A model generated the notes under the pieces. That model was not told the origin of the DNA. It did not search any database and was given only the letters and a program-made list of their open reading frames with translations. Shown here in pieces: positions 54,100 through 63,337 of a stretch of DNA of 64,000 nucleotides. The stretch comes from Pelagimonas sp. GTDB lineage: Bacteria; Pseudomonadota; Alphaproteobacteria; Rhodobacterales; Rhodobacteraceae. The DNA lies in contig JAOARQ010000013.1 in NCBI GenBank assembly GCA_025210455.1, positions 186,001-250,000 on the forward strand. The letters are read 5' to 3'. Every line of letters starts with the position of its first letter. Position 1 is the first letter of the stretch. Both the position numbers and the translations under genes were made by a program.

Positions 54100-54615
54100 G
54101 GTTTTTAGGCTGCGCGCTATTGATCCGCGTTTTGTGTGTAGGTGATGCACGTGGAAGTGTGCTTGGGTGATATGCAGTCGCGGTGGTGATGTTCAGGCCT
54201 GTCGCCTGTTCGCGGGTGTCTAGGGGTGCGAACAGCCCGTTCAGGATTTGTCGATTCTCTGATATGTGGCGAAGAACCCGCAAGGCTAAGATCCCACCTC
54301 GGGCGGGCTTTTTGACCTGATGCTGTTTGCAGGTGGTCGATGACCGTTAAAATGAATGCGCATCGCCTTATAAATAAGTGCTCTGCACCCTAGACTCTGT
54401 GTCTTTCTGCTGTTATCAGCGCCCAATCTCGCGGCCTCGGATACGTTCCGGGGCTGCTGTATTTTGCGAATCATTTGCTGCAAGTCCCCGATTTCAGGGC
54501 GCTTTCACCACATGATTTTCACCGGGGACCTTCGGGGCCCTATACCAGTGGACGGGATGTGGCCCGTTCATGCCATAGGCGGGACACCCCGCCGAGCTAA
54601 CGGAAGACAGAAAGC
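54100..54615. other. Leader/intergenic region upstream of rplB
   Basis: About 515 bases with no convincing gene. It contains a GCGGG-CTTTTT stretch (about 54301-54312) of terminator type and, close to rplB, a hairpin GGCGGG-ACAC-CCCGCC (54578-54593) that would lie in the rplB leader about 20 bases before the ATG. rplW, which normally precedes rplB, is not here. Confidence 0.4.
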
Positions 54616-55458
54616 ATGGCACTCAAGTCGTACAAACCGACGACGCCGGGCCAGCGTGGGCTGGTGCTGATCGACCGTTCGGAGCTGTACAAAGGACGCC
54701 CGGTCAAGGCCCTTACTGAAGGTCTGACCAAAAAAGGCGGTCGTAACAACACCGGACGGATCACCGCACGACGCCGCGGTGGCGGGGCGAAACGCCTCTA
54801 CCGTATCGTAGATTTCAAGCGCAACAAGTTCGACGTTCAGGGCACTGTTGTTCGTATCGAATACGACCCGAACCGGACTGCGTTCATCGCGCTCGTTCAG
54901 TATAATGACGGCGAACAGGCTTATATCCTCGCACCACAGCGTCTGGCTGTTGGCGATCAGGTTATTTCGTCCGCCAAGGCTGACATCAAGCCGGGCAACA
55001 CAATGCCGTTCTCGGGCATGCCGATCGGTACCATCGTGCACAACATCGAACTGAAGCCTGGTAAAGGTGGTCAGATCGCACGTGCCGCTGGGACATACGC
55101 TCAGTTCGTGGGCCGCGACGGTGGCTACGCTCAGATCCGTCTGAGCTCGGGCGAGCTGCGCATGGTCCGTCAGGAATGCCTGGCAACCGTGGGCGCCGTG
55201 TCGAACCCCGACAACAGCAACCAGAACTTCGGTAAAGCCGGTCGTATGCGCCACAAAGGCATCCGTCCGAGCGTCCGTGGTGTCGTTATGAACCCGATCG
55301 ACCACCCACACGGTGGTGGTGAAGGCCGCACATCCGGTGGTCGTCACCCGGTTACTCCTTGGGGTAAACCAACGAAGGGTAAGCGCACTCGCAACACCAA
55401 CAAGGCAAGCCAGAAGCTGATCATCCGCTCGCGGCACGCCAAGAAGAAGGGGCGGTAA
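54616..55458 (+). CDS. rplB: Large ribosomal subunit protein uL2
   Basis: 280 residues, full length. Strongly conserved blocks are [14 protein letters not shown] at the start, [15 protein letters not shown], and the peptidyl-transferase-centre [21 protein letters not shown] near the C-terminus (outline). First of a five-gene block of the S10 operon; rpsS follows after three bases. Confidence 0.98.
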   Translation: MALKSYKPTTPGQRGLVLIDRSELYKGRPVKALTEGLTKKGGRNNTGRITARRRGGGAKRLYRIVDFKRNKFDVQGTVVRIEYDPNRTAFIALVQYNDGEQAYILAPQRLAVGDQVISSAKADIKPGNTMPFSGMPIGTIVHNIELKPGKGGQIARAAGTYAQFVGRDGGYAQIRLSSGELRMVRQECLATVGAVSNPDNSNQNFGKAGRMRHKGIRPSVRGVVMNPIDHPHGGGEGRTSGGRHPVTPWGKPTKGKRTRNTNKASQKLIIRSRHAKKKGR

Positions 55459-55461
55459 TTT

Positions 55462-55740
55462 ATGTCACGCTCTGTTTGGAAAGGCCCCTTTGTCGATTCC
55501 TACGTCCTGAAAAAGGCCGAGAAGGTTCGCGAATCGGGCAAGAACGAAGTCATCAAGATCTGGTCGCGTCGTTCGACGATCCTGCCCCAGTTTGTGGGCC
55601 TGACTTTCGCTGTCTACAATGGTCAGAAGCACGTTCCTGTGCAGATCTCTGAAGACATGATTGGTCAGAAGTTCGGCGAATATTCCCCGACCCGTACCTA
55701 CTACGGCCACGCGGCCGACAAGAAATCCAAGAGGAAGTAA
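55462..55740 (+). CDS. rpsS: Small ribosomal subunit protein uS19
   Basis: 92 residues, full length: [12 protein letters not shown], then [18 protein letters not shown] and [19 protein letters not shown]-type end (here [20 protein letters not shown]). Tightly linked to rplB and rplV, with three bases on each side. Confidence 0.98.
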   Translation: MSRSVWKGPFVDSYVLKKAEKVRESGKNEVIKIWSRRSTILPQFVGLTFAVYNGQKHVPVQISEDMIGQKFGEYSPTRTYYGHAADKKSKRK

Positions 55741-55743
55741 GCC

Positions 55744-56124
55744 ATGGGCAAGGATAAGAATCCCCGCCGCGTGGCGGACAACGAAGCGATGGCAAAGCTG
55801 CGCATGCTGCGTACTTCGCCGCAAAAGCTGAACCTCGTGGCACAGCTGATCCGTGGCAAGAAGGTAGACAAGGCTCTGACCGATCTGACCTTCTCGAAAA
55901 AGCGGATCGCAGTAGACGTGAAGAAATGCCTTCAGTCCGCTATCGCAAACGCAGAGAACAACCACGGTCTGGATGTTGACGAGCTGATCGTCGCTGAGGC
56001 CTATGTTGGCAAAAACCTGGTGATGAAGCGTGGCCGTCCTCGTGCCCGTGGTCGCTTTGGTCGCATCAACAAGCCGTTCTCGGAACTCACCATCAAGGTG
56101 CGTCAGGTTGAGGAGCAAGCCTAA
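55744..56124 (+). CDS. rplV: Large ribosomal subunit protein uL22
   Basis: 126 residues: [37 protein letters not shown], and the tunnel loop [18 protein letters not shown]-like end. Its stop overlaps the rpsC start by one base (TAATG). Confidence 0.97.
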   Translation: MGKDKNPRRVADNEAMAKLRMLRTSPQKLNLVAQLIRGKKVDKALTDLTFSKKRIAVDVKKCLQSAIANAENNHGLDVDELIVAEAYVGKNLVMKRGRPRARGRFGRINKPFSELTIKVRQVEEQA

Positions 56125-56837
56125 TGGGTAATAAAACAAACCCGATCGGTATGCGTCTGCAGGTGAACCGCACCTGGGACAGCCGTTGGTACGCTGACAC
56201 CAAAGACTACGGTGATCTGCTGCTGGAAGATCTGCGCATTCGTGATTTCATCCACGAAGAGTGCAAGCAGGCCGGCATCGCGCGCGTCATCATTGAACGC
56301 CCGCACCGCAAGTGCCGTGTCACCATCCACACAGCCCGTCCGGGTGTTATCATTGGTAAAAAAGGTGCAGACATTGAAGTTCTGCGCAAGAAAATTGCCA
56401 AGATGACCGACAGCGAGCTGCACCTCAACATCGTTGAAGTGCGCAAGCCCGAGCTGGACGCTCAGCTGGTTGGCGAAAGCATCGCTCAGCAGCTGGAACG
56501 CCGTGTATCCTTCCGTCGCGCGATGAAGCGTGCCGTTCAGAACGCAATGCGCATGGGCGCCCTGGGTATCCGGGTGAACGTTGCAGGCCGTCTGGGTGGT
56601 GCTGAAATCGCACGTACCGAATGGTACCGCGAAGGCCGCGTGCCTCTCCACACCCTGCGTGCGGACATCGATTACAGCCATGTAGAGGCCTCGACCCCCT
56701 ACGGTATCATCGGGATCAAAACCTGGATCTTCAAAGGTGAGATCATGGAACATGACCCGCAGGCACGTGATCGCAAGTCGCAGGAAATCCAGGACGGCCC
56801 CGCACCTCGTGGTGCAGGTGGCGACCGTCGTCGCTAA
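56124..56837 (+). CDS. rpsC: Small ribosomal subunit protein uS3
   Basis: 237 residues. N-terminal [11 protein letters not shown], a KH domain with [18 protein letters not shown], and the C-terminal uS3 domain ([20 protein letters not shown]). Full length for the family. Confidence 0.98.
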   Translation: MGNKTNPIGMRLQVNRTWDSRWYADTKDYGDLLLEDLRIRDFIHEECKQAGIARVIIERPHRKCRVTIHTARPGVIIGKKGADIEVLRKKIAKMTDSELHLNIVEVRKPELDAQLVGESIAQQLERRVSFRRAMKRAVQNAMRMGALGIRVNVAGRLGGAEIARTEWYREGRVPLHTLRADIDYSHVEASTPYGIIGIKTWIFKGEIMEHDPQARDRKSQEIQDGPAPRGAGGDRRR

Positions 56838-56851
56838 GGAGGCCCTAAACT

Positions 56852-57265
56852 ATGCTTCAGCCTAAGCGTACTAAATTCCGCAAGATGCAGAAGGGCCGGA
56901 TCAAAGGTCTGGCCAAGGGCGGTTCCGACCTGAACTTCGGCACCTACGGTCTGAAGGCTCTTGAGCCTGAGCGTGTAACTGCACGCCAGATCGAAGCGGC
57001 ACGTCGTGCAATGACCCGTCACATGAAGCGTCAGGGTCGTGTATGGATCCGTATCTTCCCGGACACCCCTGTGACCGCGAAGCCCATCGAAGTTCGTATG
57101 GGTAAAGGTAAGGGTTCCGTGGATCGCTGGACCTGCAAGGTCAAGCCGGGCCGCATCATGTTCGAGATCGACGGTGTTGCCGAAGATATCGCACGTGAAG
57201 CTCTGCGTCTGGCGGCGATGAAACTGCCGATCAAGACCCGCGTTGTGGTTCGCGAAGACTGGTAA
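56852..57265 (+). CDS. rplP: Large ribosomal subunit protein uL16
   Basis: 137 residues: [16 protein letters not shown], then [20 protein letters not shown] and [27 protein letters not shown] precedes the ATG. Last of the block: a terminator follows, and rpmC and rpsQ, which usually come next, are absent here. Confidence 0.98.
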   Translation: MLQPKRTKFRKMQKGRIKGLAKGGSDLNFGTYGLKALEPERVTARQIEAARRAMTRHMKRQGRVWIRIFPDTPVTAKPIEVRMGKGKGSVDRWTCKVKPGRIMFEIDGVAEDIAREALRLAAMKLPIKTRVVVREDW

Positions 57266-57297
57266 GTCTTTGCCACCCATGTGGTGATTAGAAATAG

Positions 57298-57331
57298 ACC
57301 CTCGCCATTGATTTGGCGGGGGTTTCTTTTT
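57298..57331 (+). terminator. Terminator of the rplB-rplP block
   Basis: ACCCTCGCCA-TTGATT-TGGCGGGGGT followed by TTCTTTTT, about 30 bases after rplP. It shows the block ends here. Confidence 0.88.
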
Positions 57332-57422
57332 GGGAAATTCTGCCGATGTTGGGAATTTTCAAGGCTCTGTTAATTAAAGATTTACCTGAACACCGTTTCC
57401 TTACACAACTTCTGGGCGACCT

Positions 57423-58124
57423 TTGCCATTCAACTGTGAGAAAGCCGTGTTTGAAAGCCTGAACAGGAATATTCTTTTAACAATCAAATCTGCTGCTGAT
57501 CGCGGCAATTGGCTGGCCAAACGACTGGTGGCGCATCAGGTTCGGCAGTTTCTGGATACTCTACCAGAACAATCTCCGATTATCTCTGGACCTTATGAAA
57601 TCGAGGATTTTACGCAACCCTTGGAAGAAAGCGGTTTTGACAATCTGATGGACCATTACAAAATGGTGCCTTTCGAACCGGAACAGATTGATGCCAAGGC
57701 GCTAAAGGGGCAACAGGTTGAAATGGTGTCTTGCGAACTGGGCAGCTATGGTATTGGCAGCTATGGGTTCTTTGGTCTGTTTCTGGGGGAAAACTGGTTG
57801 ATAGTGCCCATCTTTGGGGCCGCAGAATGGATCAGCCTGGATGGGTGCATGCTGCGCGAAACCCGCGAAGGGGCCTCTTGCTGGATCAAAGGGGGCAATG
57901 ATCAGGATCTGGAACGACGCTTGCAGGGTGCGCGCGTACAGACCGCTGTCATTGGCAAACATCATATGTCGGTGCTCTTTGACAATGGCGCGGTTCTGGA
58001 AATCGCCCAAAATCCAAAGGAACGCCCCAAGTTTGAAGGCAGTGAACTGCCAAGGGTCTTTCTGCCCGGCGATGACCTGCGCCGCTCTGTGTTTCTGAGC
58101 CCCTCTGGGGTGATCACCGCCTGA
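57423..58124 (+). CDS. Protein of unknown function
   Basis: 233 residues from a TTG start, or 225 from a GTG at 57447; neither has a strong ribosome-binding site. Soluble and acidic, with no signal peptide. Regular segments include GSYGIGSYGFFGLFLGENWL and a C-terminal GKHHMSVLFDNGAVLEIAQNP that looks like a beta domain. I do not recognise the family. It sits between the ribosomal block and a convergent AraC regulator, overlapping the latter by 11 bases. Confidence 0.6.
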   Translation: MPFNCEKAVFESLNRNILLTIKSAADRGNWLAKRLVAHQVRQFLDTLPEQSPIISGPYEIEDFTQPLEESGFDNLMDHYKMVPFEPEQIDAKALKGQQVEMVSCELGSYGIGSYGFFGLFLGENWLIVPIFGAAEWISLDGCMLRETREGASCWIKGGNDQDLERRLQGARVQTAVIGKHHMSVLFDNGAVLEIAQNPKERPKFEGSELPRVFLPGDDLRRSVFLSPSGVITA

Positions 58125-59118
58125 GCTGACGCAGAGCTTTCGGGCTGTGCCCCGTCCAGCCCTGAACCTTGCGCCGCAGGCTGCGCGTATCTTCAAAGCC
58201 CAGATGCTGCGCGACGTCTGCCAATGGCATATCCGTTTCCAGCAGCTCAACTGCCCGCCCTTGTCGCACGCGATCCAGCAGCTCGCTATAGCTGACCCCG
58301 GCCTGTGTCAGTTTGCGACGCAAGGTGCGTTCGGTCATGCCAAGCGACCGCGCGATGTGCTCCATTGTCGGACTTTGTGCAATCTGTTGAATCAACAGAT
58401 GTTCGATATGCGCCAGAAAGCTCTGGTTGGCTTGCTCCTGCGCCATCAGGCTATCCAATACAGCAAGAATAGAGGGCAGCGCATAGGCGTCAGCGGTGTC
58501 CAATGGGGCAGCTAATACCTCAGAGGAAAAAACCAGGGTGTTATCCGTCTGGCCAAACAGCACCGGGCAGCCAAAGGTGGTGCGATAGAGCGCTGGGTTC
58601 CTTGTTGTGAACATCAGGTGAACCTGTTTCACCGCTGTGCCCTGGCCATATAAAAACCGGGCGATTTGGGTGATGTTGGTAAACAGTTCTTGAACCAGAA
58701 AGGCTGAGATCTGCGGCGTGGGATGGCGTGATGTCGTCCTGAGCATTACCACGTCATCAGTGGTCTTTTGGAAAAGCAGATCCAGCATGCTGCCTGTAAT
58801 CCGATGATATTTCACCCCCAACGCCAATGCATCGCCACAGGTTGCGCTGGCCAATAGGCCACTTGCCAAAAGCCCGGCAGACCCAATGGTCTGTCGACGG
58901 CCAACAGCCACCCCCAAATCAGGATCCTTTGATAGGGCCAGCGCTCTTTGGATCAGATCCTGACTTTGCGCAAAACTGACACGGGGGCGCTGCATATTCA
59001 GGACGGGTCGAATAACCGTGGGCCATTGCGGTAATCCTTCCATAGCGATCCCGCGCGCCTGCAGTTCGATGCAGGTGTAATACAAAATATGAGAGGAAAT
59101 CGTTGCCTCAGCCGTCAT
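58114..59118 (-). CDS. AraC-family transcriptional regulator (OruR-like, arabinose-binding-type N-terminus)
   Basis: 334 residues from the ATG at 59118 (AAAGGG upstream). The long N-terminal domain of about 230 residues resembles those of OruR/ArgR-like AraC regulators (FAQSQDLIQRALALSKDPDLGVAVGRR in outline). Two helix-turn-helix motifs lie at the C-terminus (MEHIARSLGMTERTLRRKLT; LADVAQHLGFEDTRSLRRKVQ in outline). Divergent from the flavin monooxygenase gene, with tandem repeats between them, so it most likely controls that operon. Confidence 0.88.
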   Translation of the reverse strand: MTAEATISSHILYYTCIELQARGIAMEGLPQWPTVIRPVLNMQRPRVSFAQSQDLIQRALALSKDPDLGVAVGRRQTIGSAGLLASGLLASATCGDALALGVKYHRITGSMLDLLFQKTTDDVVMLRTTSRHPTPQISAFLVQELFTNITQIARFLYGQGTAVKQVHLMFTTRNPALYRTTFGCPVLFGQTDNTLVFSSEVLAAPLDTADAYALPSILAVLDSLMAQEQANQSFLAHIEHLLIQQIAQSPTMEHIARSLGMTERTLRRKLTQAGVSYSELLDRVRQGRAVELLETDMPLADVAQHLGFEDTRSLRRKVQGWTGHSPKALRQLRR

Positions 59119-59172
59119 GCGCAACCCTTTTTGTTGATCGCATCCTAGCAAGGGGGCTGCTTGCCGCCATTC

Positions 59173-59192
59173 AAAATGTCCGAAAATGTCCG
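59173..59192. promoter_or_regulatory. Tandem direct repeat, candidate AraC-type site
   Basis: AAAATGTCCG repeated exactly twice without spacing, in the gap between the divergent AraC and monooxygenase genes, with a related inverted ATGTTCCG nearby (minus strand, about 59202-59212). AraC regulators usually bind direct repeats, although their half-sites are normally about 21 bases apart. Confidence 0.4.
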
Positions 59193-59281
59193 TTTTTCCG
59201 CCGGAACATGTCTTTGTGCAGCACAGCGCCTAGGGCAGGCTGATGAAAAGAAACCGTATGACCTGTCTGGGAGGATCAGCC

Positions 59282-60649
59282 ATGCGGCACCGGGAGGAGA
59301 AAGTTTTGGAAGAGACAAGAAAAGCCTGCATCATTGGTGCGGGCCCGGCGGGGTTGGCGGCAGCGCGGGCCTTGCGGGTCAAAGGTGTGCCCTATGATCA
59401 CTTTGATGCAGGGCAGCGTGTCGGCGGGATTTGGGATATCACCCGCGATGGCACGCCGATGTATGACAGCGCGCATTTCATTTCGTCAAAGACCCTGTCT
59501 GGATTTGCCGGTTTTCCGATGCCGGATCATTTTCCCGACTACCCCAAGCATTCGCAGATCCAAAACTACGTTGAAGACTTTGCGCAGACCTATGGATTGA
59601 ATGAACAAATCCGCTTTGAGACCAAAATTGCAGATATTGAAAAGCAGCCGGATGGACGATGGAAAGTCACCCTTAGCACCGGTGAGGTGCACCAATATTT
59701 CGCGGTGATCTGCGCCACGGGGTCGCAGTGGCACCCCAAGATGCCTGATCTGCAAGGGGCCTTTAGCGGTGAGATCCGGCATTCTCACAGCTACCGATCG
59801 ATGGATGAATTCAAAGACAAGAGGGTCTTGATCCTTGGGGCGGGAAATTCCGGCTGCGATATCGCCTGCGATGCGGCGGCAGCTGCGCAAGAGGCCTATA
59901 TTTCGGTGCGGCGGGGGTACTACTTTATCCCCAAGCATATCTTTGGCAAGCCGGCGGATCTGTTTGATCACGACAGCCCAAATCTGCCCCTGTGGATCAG
60001 CCGCCCAATCATGACCTTTCTGCTGAACTGGCTGGTCGGCGATCTGACCCGTCTGGGACTGCCAAAACCGGATCACAAGCTGTTCGAAAGCCACCCGATT
60101 CTGAATTCGCAATTGCTGCACTATCTTCAGCATGGCGACATCACGGCCAAAGGTGACATCGACCATCTGGATGGCGCAGATGTGGTGTTCAAAGACGGGA
60201 CACGCGCGGCGGTGGATCTGATCATCTGCGCAACGGGCTATCATCAGCAGCAAGGCTTTGCGCGGGATTACTTTGACTATCAGGGTGGTCGTCCGATGAT
60301 GTATTTGCAGGTCTTCAACCGCGCGCATCGCAATCTTTTTGGTATCAGCCACATCGAAACCAACTCTGGCGCTTTCAAGATGTTTGATCAGATGGGTTTT
60401 CTGCTGGCCAACTATCTGCGCGACCAGTTGGATGGCAAAGAAACCGTGGCTCAGCTGGATGAAAAGGCGATGGGGCCATCGCCAGATCTGAGCAACGGGA
60501 TCAGGTTCATCGCCTCGGATCGTCACAAGGGCTATGTAGATAGCGATACTTACAAGCGCTTTGTTGACAAGCTGATGCGTGAAATTGGCTGGAAAACCCT
60601 GGCCGAAGAAGAACTGGCACCCAAACCCACTGCGCAGGTGGCAGCATGA
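59282..60649 (+). CDS. Flavin-containing monooxygenase (class B, FMO/BVMO-like)
   Basis: 455 residues. FAD-binding IIGAGPAGLAAARAL, the FMO-type fingerprint FSGEIRHSHSY (F-x-G-x3-H-S-x2-Y), and a second nucleotide site LILGAGNSGCDIA. Such enzymes oxygenate nucleophilic nitrogen or sulphur, or convert ketones to esters. The ATG at 59282 has GGGAGGA upstream and is preferred to the longer frame from 59243. Its stop overlaps the SDR gene (ATGA), suggesting the dehydrogenase makes or uses its substrate. Confidence 0.9.
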   Translation: MRHREEKVLEETRKACIIGAGPAGLAAARALRVKGVPYDHFDAGQRVGGIWDITRDGTPMYDSAHFISSKTLSGFAGFPMPDHFPDYPKHSQIQNYVEDFAQTYGLNEQIRFETKIADIEKQPDGRWKVTLSTGEVHQYFAVICATGSQWHPKMPDLQGAFSGEIRHSHSYRSMDEFKDKRVLILGAGNSGCDIACDAAAAAQEAYISVRRGYYFIPKHIFGKPADLFDHDSPNLPLWISRPIMTFLLNWLVGDLTRLGLPKPDHKLFESHPILNSQLLHYLQHGDITAKGDIDHLDGADVVFKDGTRAAVDLIICATGYHQQQGFARDYFDYQGGRPMMYLQVFNRAHRNLFGISHIETNSGAFKMFDQMGFLLANYLRDQLDGKETVAQLDEKAMGPSPDLSNGIRFIASDRHKGYVDSDTYKRFVDKLMREIGWKTLAEEELAPKPTAQVAA

Positions 60650-61530
60650 GCTATCGATATGAGGGGCGCACGGCGATTATAACCGGCGGCGGCGGAGACA
60701 TCGGTCGCGCCTTGGCGGAGTTGCTGTATGCGCGCGGTATGAATCTGGTGATTGCGGATCAAAATGAATTTGCCGCGCATCATGTCTGCAAGACTTTGGG
60801 CGAACGGGCCATGCCCTTTGTTGGGGATCTGACCGAAGATGCGGCAATGGAGGCCCTGCTTGATCAGACCCAGGCGCGCTTTGGCGGGCTGGATCTTCTG
60901 GTGAACGGGATGGCGATCACCGTGGCAGCCCGGTTTCACAATCGGAGCGTGGAAAGCATCCGCAATGAGATCAATATCACGCTGATCGCGCCCTGTGTCC
61001 TGACGCGACTTGCAGTGCCATATCTGCAAAAATCAGATGATCCGCGGGTGATCACCACCACGTCGCTGGGGGGCATCCAGCCGCTGAGGGAAACGCCGAT
61101 CTATTCAGCGTCAAAGTTCGGTTTGCGCGGTGCGATGCTGTCATTTGCGCTGGATATGGATCAGCACGGGATCAAAGTGGGCACGGTTGCGCCCACTGCC
61201 ACCGATACCCAGATGCTGCGGCAAGAGGCATTGGATAACGGCAATGTGCTGAATTTTATCGACGAACCGCAGCAGCCGATAGATGTGGCGCGCTCATTCC
61301 TGCGGGTGCTCGAACATCCGCGACTTGAGGATTACCCGAAGCGCAGCGATTCAATCCTGTCGCGGCTTGCGATGCTCTGGCCCAATCTTCAGCCGCGTCT
61401 TTTGCCCTTTTTTGAACGCAAGGGGCGCAAAGGGATGGCGCGCTATATCAAAAATCTGCAAGCGCGCGGGTTAGTCGAAGACGTAGATGGCAAGCTTGTT
61501 TTGACTGCGCGCCCCGAAAGAGATGGCTGA
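60646..61530 (+). CDS. Short-chain dehydrogenase/reductase
   Basis: 294 residues. Cofactor motif TGGGGDIGRALAEL, NGMAITVA in place of NNAG, and the catalytic YSASKFG. A ketone/alcohol oxidoreductase co-translated with the monooxygenase. An alcohol-to-ketone-to-ester route is a reasonable guess, without substrate evidence. Confidence 0.9.
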   Translation: MSYRYEGRTAIITGGGGDIGRALAELLYARGMNLVIADQNEFAAHHVCKTLGERAMPFVGDLTEDAAMEALLDQTQARFGGLDLLVNGMAITVAARFHNRSVESIRNEINITLIAPCVLTRLAVPYLQKSDDPRVITTTSLGGIQPLRETPIYSASKFGLRGAMLSFALDMDQHGIKVGTVAPTATDTQMLRQEALDNGNVLNFIDEPQQPIDVARSFLRVLEHPRLEDYPKRSDSILSRLAMLWPNLQPRLLPFFERKGRKGMARYIKNLQARGLVEDVDGKLVLTARPERDG

Positions 61531-61652
61531 TTTGATCCTGCTCAAGGGGTAGGCATGCAGCCTGACGTAGAGCATGATCGCGATACATAAAGCTTTCCAA
61601 TGGTGCGGATCTGCGTCACAAATTGGATATAGAATACAACAAGGAGGATATT

Positions 61653-63269
61653 ATGAAGACCCGGACGATGCTTACGGCAGCCCTGCTGTCCTCAACTATT
61701 TTTACAGCGGCCTTCGCGGCGGATGTGCCTGAGGGCACAAAACTGGCAGAAGATCAAACCTTTACCTATCGTGTTTTGGATGAATTTACCTCGTTTGACC
61801 CGCAGCTGGTCGAAGATGTGAATGGATCAGAAGTCGTGCGTGACCTGTTCGAAGGTCTGTACAATCAGGATGAAAATGGCGCGTTGATTCCGGGTGTCGC
61901 GCTTAGCCATGATGTCAGCGCCGACAATATGACCTACACTTTCAAGTTGCGCGACACTGCAAAGTGGTCAGATGGCCAACCGGTGACGGCGCATGATTTT
62001 GTCTATGCCTGGCAGCGCGCGGTGACCCCGGATCTGGCATCGCCCTATGCGTGGTACATGGAGCTGATGTCCATCGAAAACGGTGGCGCGATTATCAAAG
62101 GCGATAAACAGCCGTCAGAGCTGGGGGTGTCTGCGCCTGACGATCATACGCTGGTGGTGAAACTTAGCCAGCCACTGCCCTATTTCGCCAAGATGGTCAC
62201 CCATGCCACCACCTTTCCCAGCCCCAAATGGGCGATCGAAGCCAATGGCAAAGAATGGACCCGTCCGGGCAACCTGGTTTCAAACGGGGCCTATAAGCTG
62301 ACCGAACATGTGCTGAAAGAACGTTCCGTTCGTGTGCGCAATGACATGTATTGGGACAATGACGCCACTGTGCTGGATAAGGTCGTGACCCTGGTTATTG
62401 GCGATGACGCGCAGGCGCTGACCCGCTGGAAAGCGGGCGAAGTTGAGCGCACCGAAATCCCGGCAGGCCAATATCCGGCCCTGCGCAAAGAGTTCGGCGA
62501 AGAGGCCTATGCCCTGCCGCGCCTGTGCAACTATTATTTCAACTTCAATCTGGTTTCAGGCCCCGAAGCGTTCAAAGATGTGCGCGTGCGTCAGGCGCTG
62601 GCCTATGCGCTGGATCGCAGCGTGATCACAGAACGCGTGCTGCAGGGCGGTCAGTTCCCGGCCTTTACCTTTACCCCCGGTGCCACCGATGGCTTTGAGG
62701 TGCCAGAAGTCGATTATGCCAAGATGACTCAGGCTGAGCGCGACGCAAAAGCCAAGGAATTGCTGGCCGAAGCGGGCTATGGCCCCGGTGGTGAAAAGCT
62801 GGCGTTCGAATATCTGTACAACACGTCGGATGCGCACCAGCAGGTGGCGATTGTCGCCAGCCAGATGTGGAAGCAAAAGCTGGGCATCGAGGTAACGCTG
62901 GCCAATCAGGAATGGAAAGTCTTCCTGGAAAACCGTGGCAACCAGAACTTTGAAATGGCGCGTGGCGCCTGGTGTGGCGACTATAACGAAGCTTCGACCT
63001 TTCTGGATCTGCTACAGTCTGAATCCGGGTACAATGATGCCAAGTTCAACAACGCACGCGTAGACGAATTGCTGGCGCAGGCGAAATCGGCGCAGGACAC
63101 CGTGCCGCTTTACACCGAGGTTGAACAGATCATTGCCGCTGAAATGCCGGTGATCCCAGTCTATCACTATTCGACCAACATGATGCTGGACGGGTCGATT
63201 CAGGGCTGGCCGGTGAACAACGTGGAACAGACATGGTATTCGAAAGACCTGTTCAAGGTCGCGGAATAA
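61653..63269 (+). CDS. Oligopeptide ABC transporter substrate-binding protein (OppA-like)
   Basis: 538 residues, family 5 solute-binding protein. Signal peptide cleaved after AFA (about residue 21). Landmarks are FTYRVLDEFTSFDPQLVEDVNGSEVVRDLFEGLY (outline), the typical KWSDGQPVTAHDFVYAWQR, and DVRVRQALAYALDR. AAGGAGG precedes the ATG at 61653. First gene of the opp operon that continues beyond the window. Confidence 0.92.
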   Translation: MKTRTMLTAALLSSTIFTAAFAADVPEGTKLAEDQTFTYRVLDEFTSFDPQLVEDVNGSEVVRDLFEGLYNQDENGALIPGVALSHDVSADNMTYTFKLRDTAKWSDGQPVTAHDFVYAWQRAVTPDLASPYAWYMELMSIENGGAIIKGDKQPSELGVSAPDDHTLVVKLSQPLPYFAKMVTHATTFPSPKWAIEANGKEWTRPGNLVSNGAYKLTEHVLKERSVRVRNDMYWDNDATVLDKVVTLVIGDDAQALTRWKAGEVERTEIPAGQYPALRKEFGEEAYALPRLCNYYFNFNLVSGPEAFKDVRVRQALAYALDRSVITERVLQGGQFPAFTFTPGATDGFEVPEVDYAKMTQAERDAKAKELLAEAGYGPGGEKLAFEYLYNTSDAHQQVAIVASQMWKQKLGIEVTLANQEWKVFLENRGNQNFEMARGAWCGDYNEASTFLDLLQSESGYNDAKFNNARVDELLAQAKSAQDTVPLYTEVEQIIAAEMPVIPVYHYSTNMMLDGSIQGWPVNNVEQTWYSKDLFKVAE

Positions 63270-63292
63270 TCCTGTTTTAGTCTCAAGCAATT

Positions 63293-63323
63293 GCCCCCTG
63301 CCGCACAGAATGTGGCGGGGGGC
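63293..63323 (+). terminator. Intercistronic hairpin between oppA and oppB
   Basis: GCCCCC and GGGGGC with inner pairing of CCGCACA and TGTGGCGG. No T-run follows, so it is probably a stabiliser or attenuator that keeps oppA expression above oppB. Confidence 0.5.
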
Positions 63324-63337
63324 TCAGCGAGGTTTCC

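Noticed and set aside
53827-54150. Upstream extension of the NDUFA9-like frame
   Set aside because: It runs through the tRNA-Leu gene and its promoter; the Rossmann motif fits the ATG at 53826.
54568-55437. Long minus-strand frame opposite rplB
   Set aside because: Antisense shadow of a highly conserved ribosomal gene.
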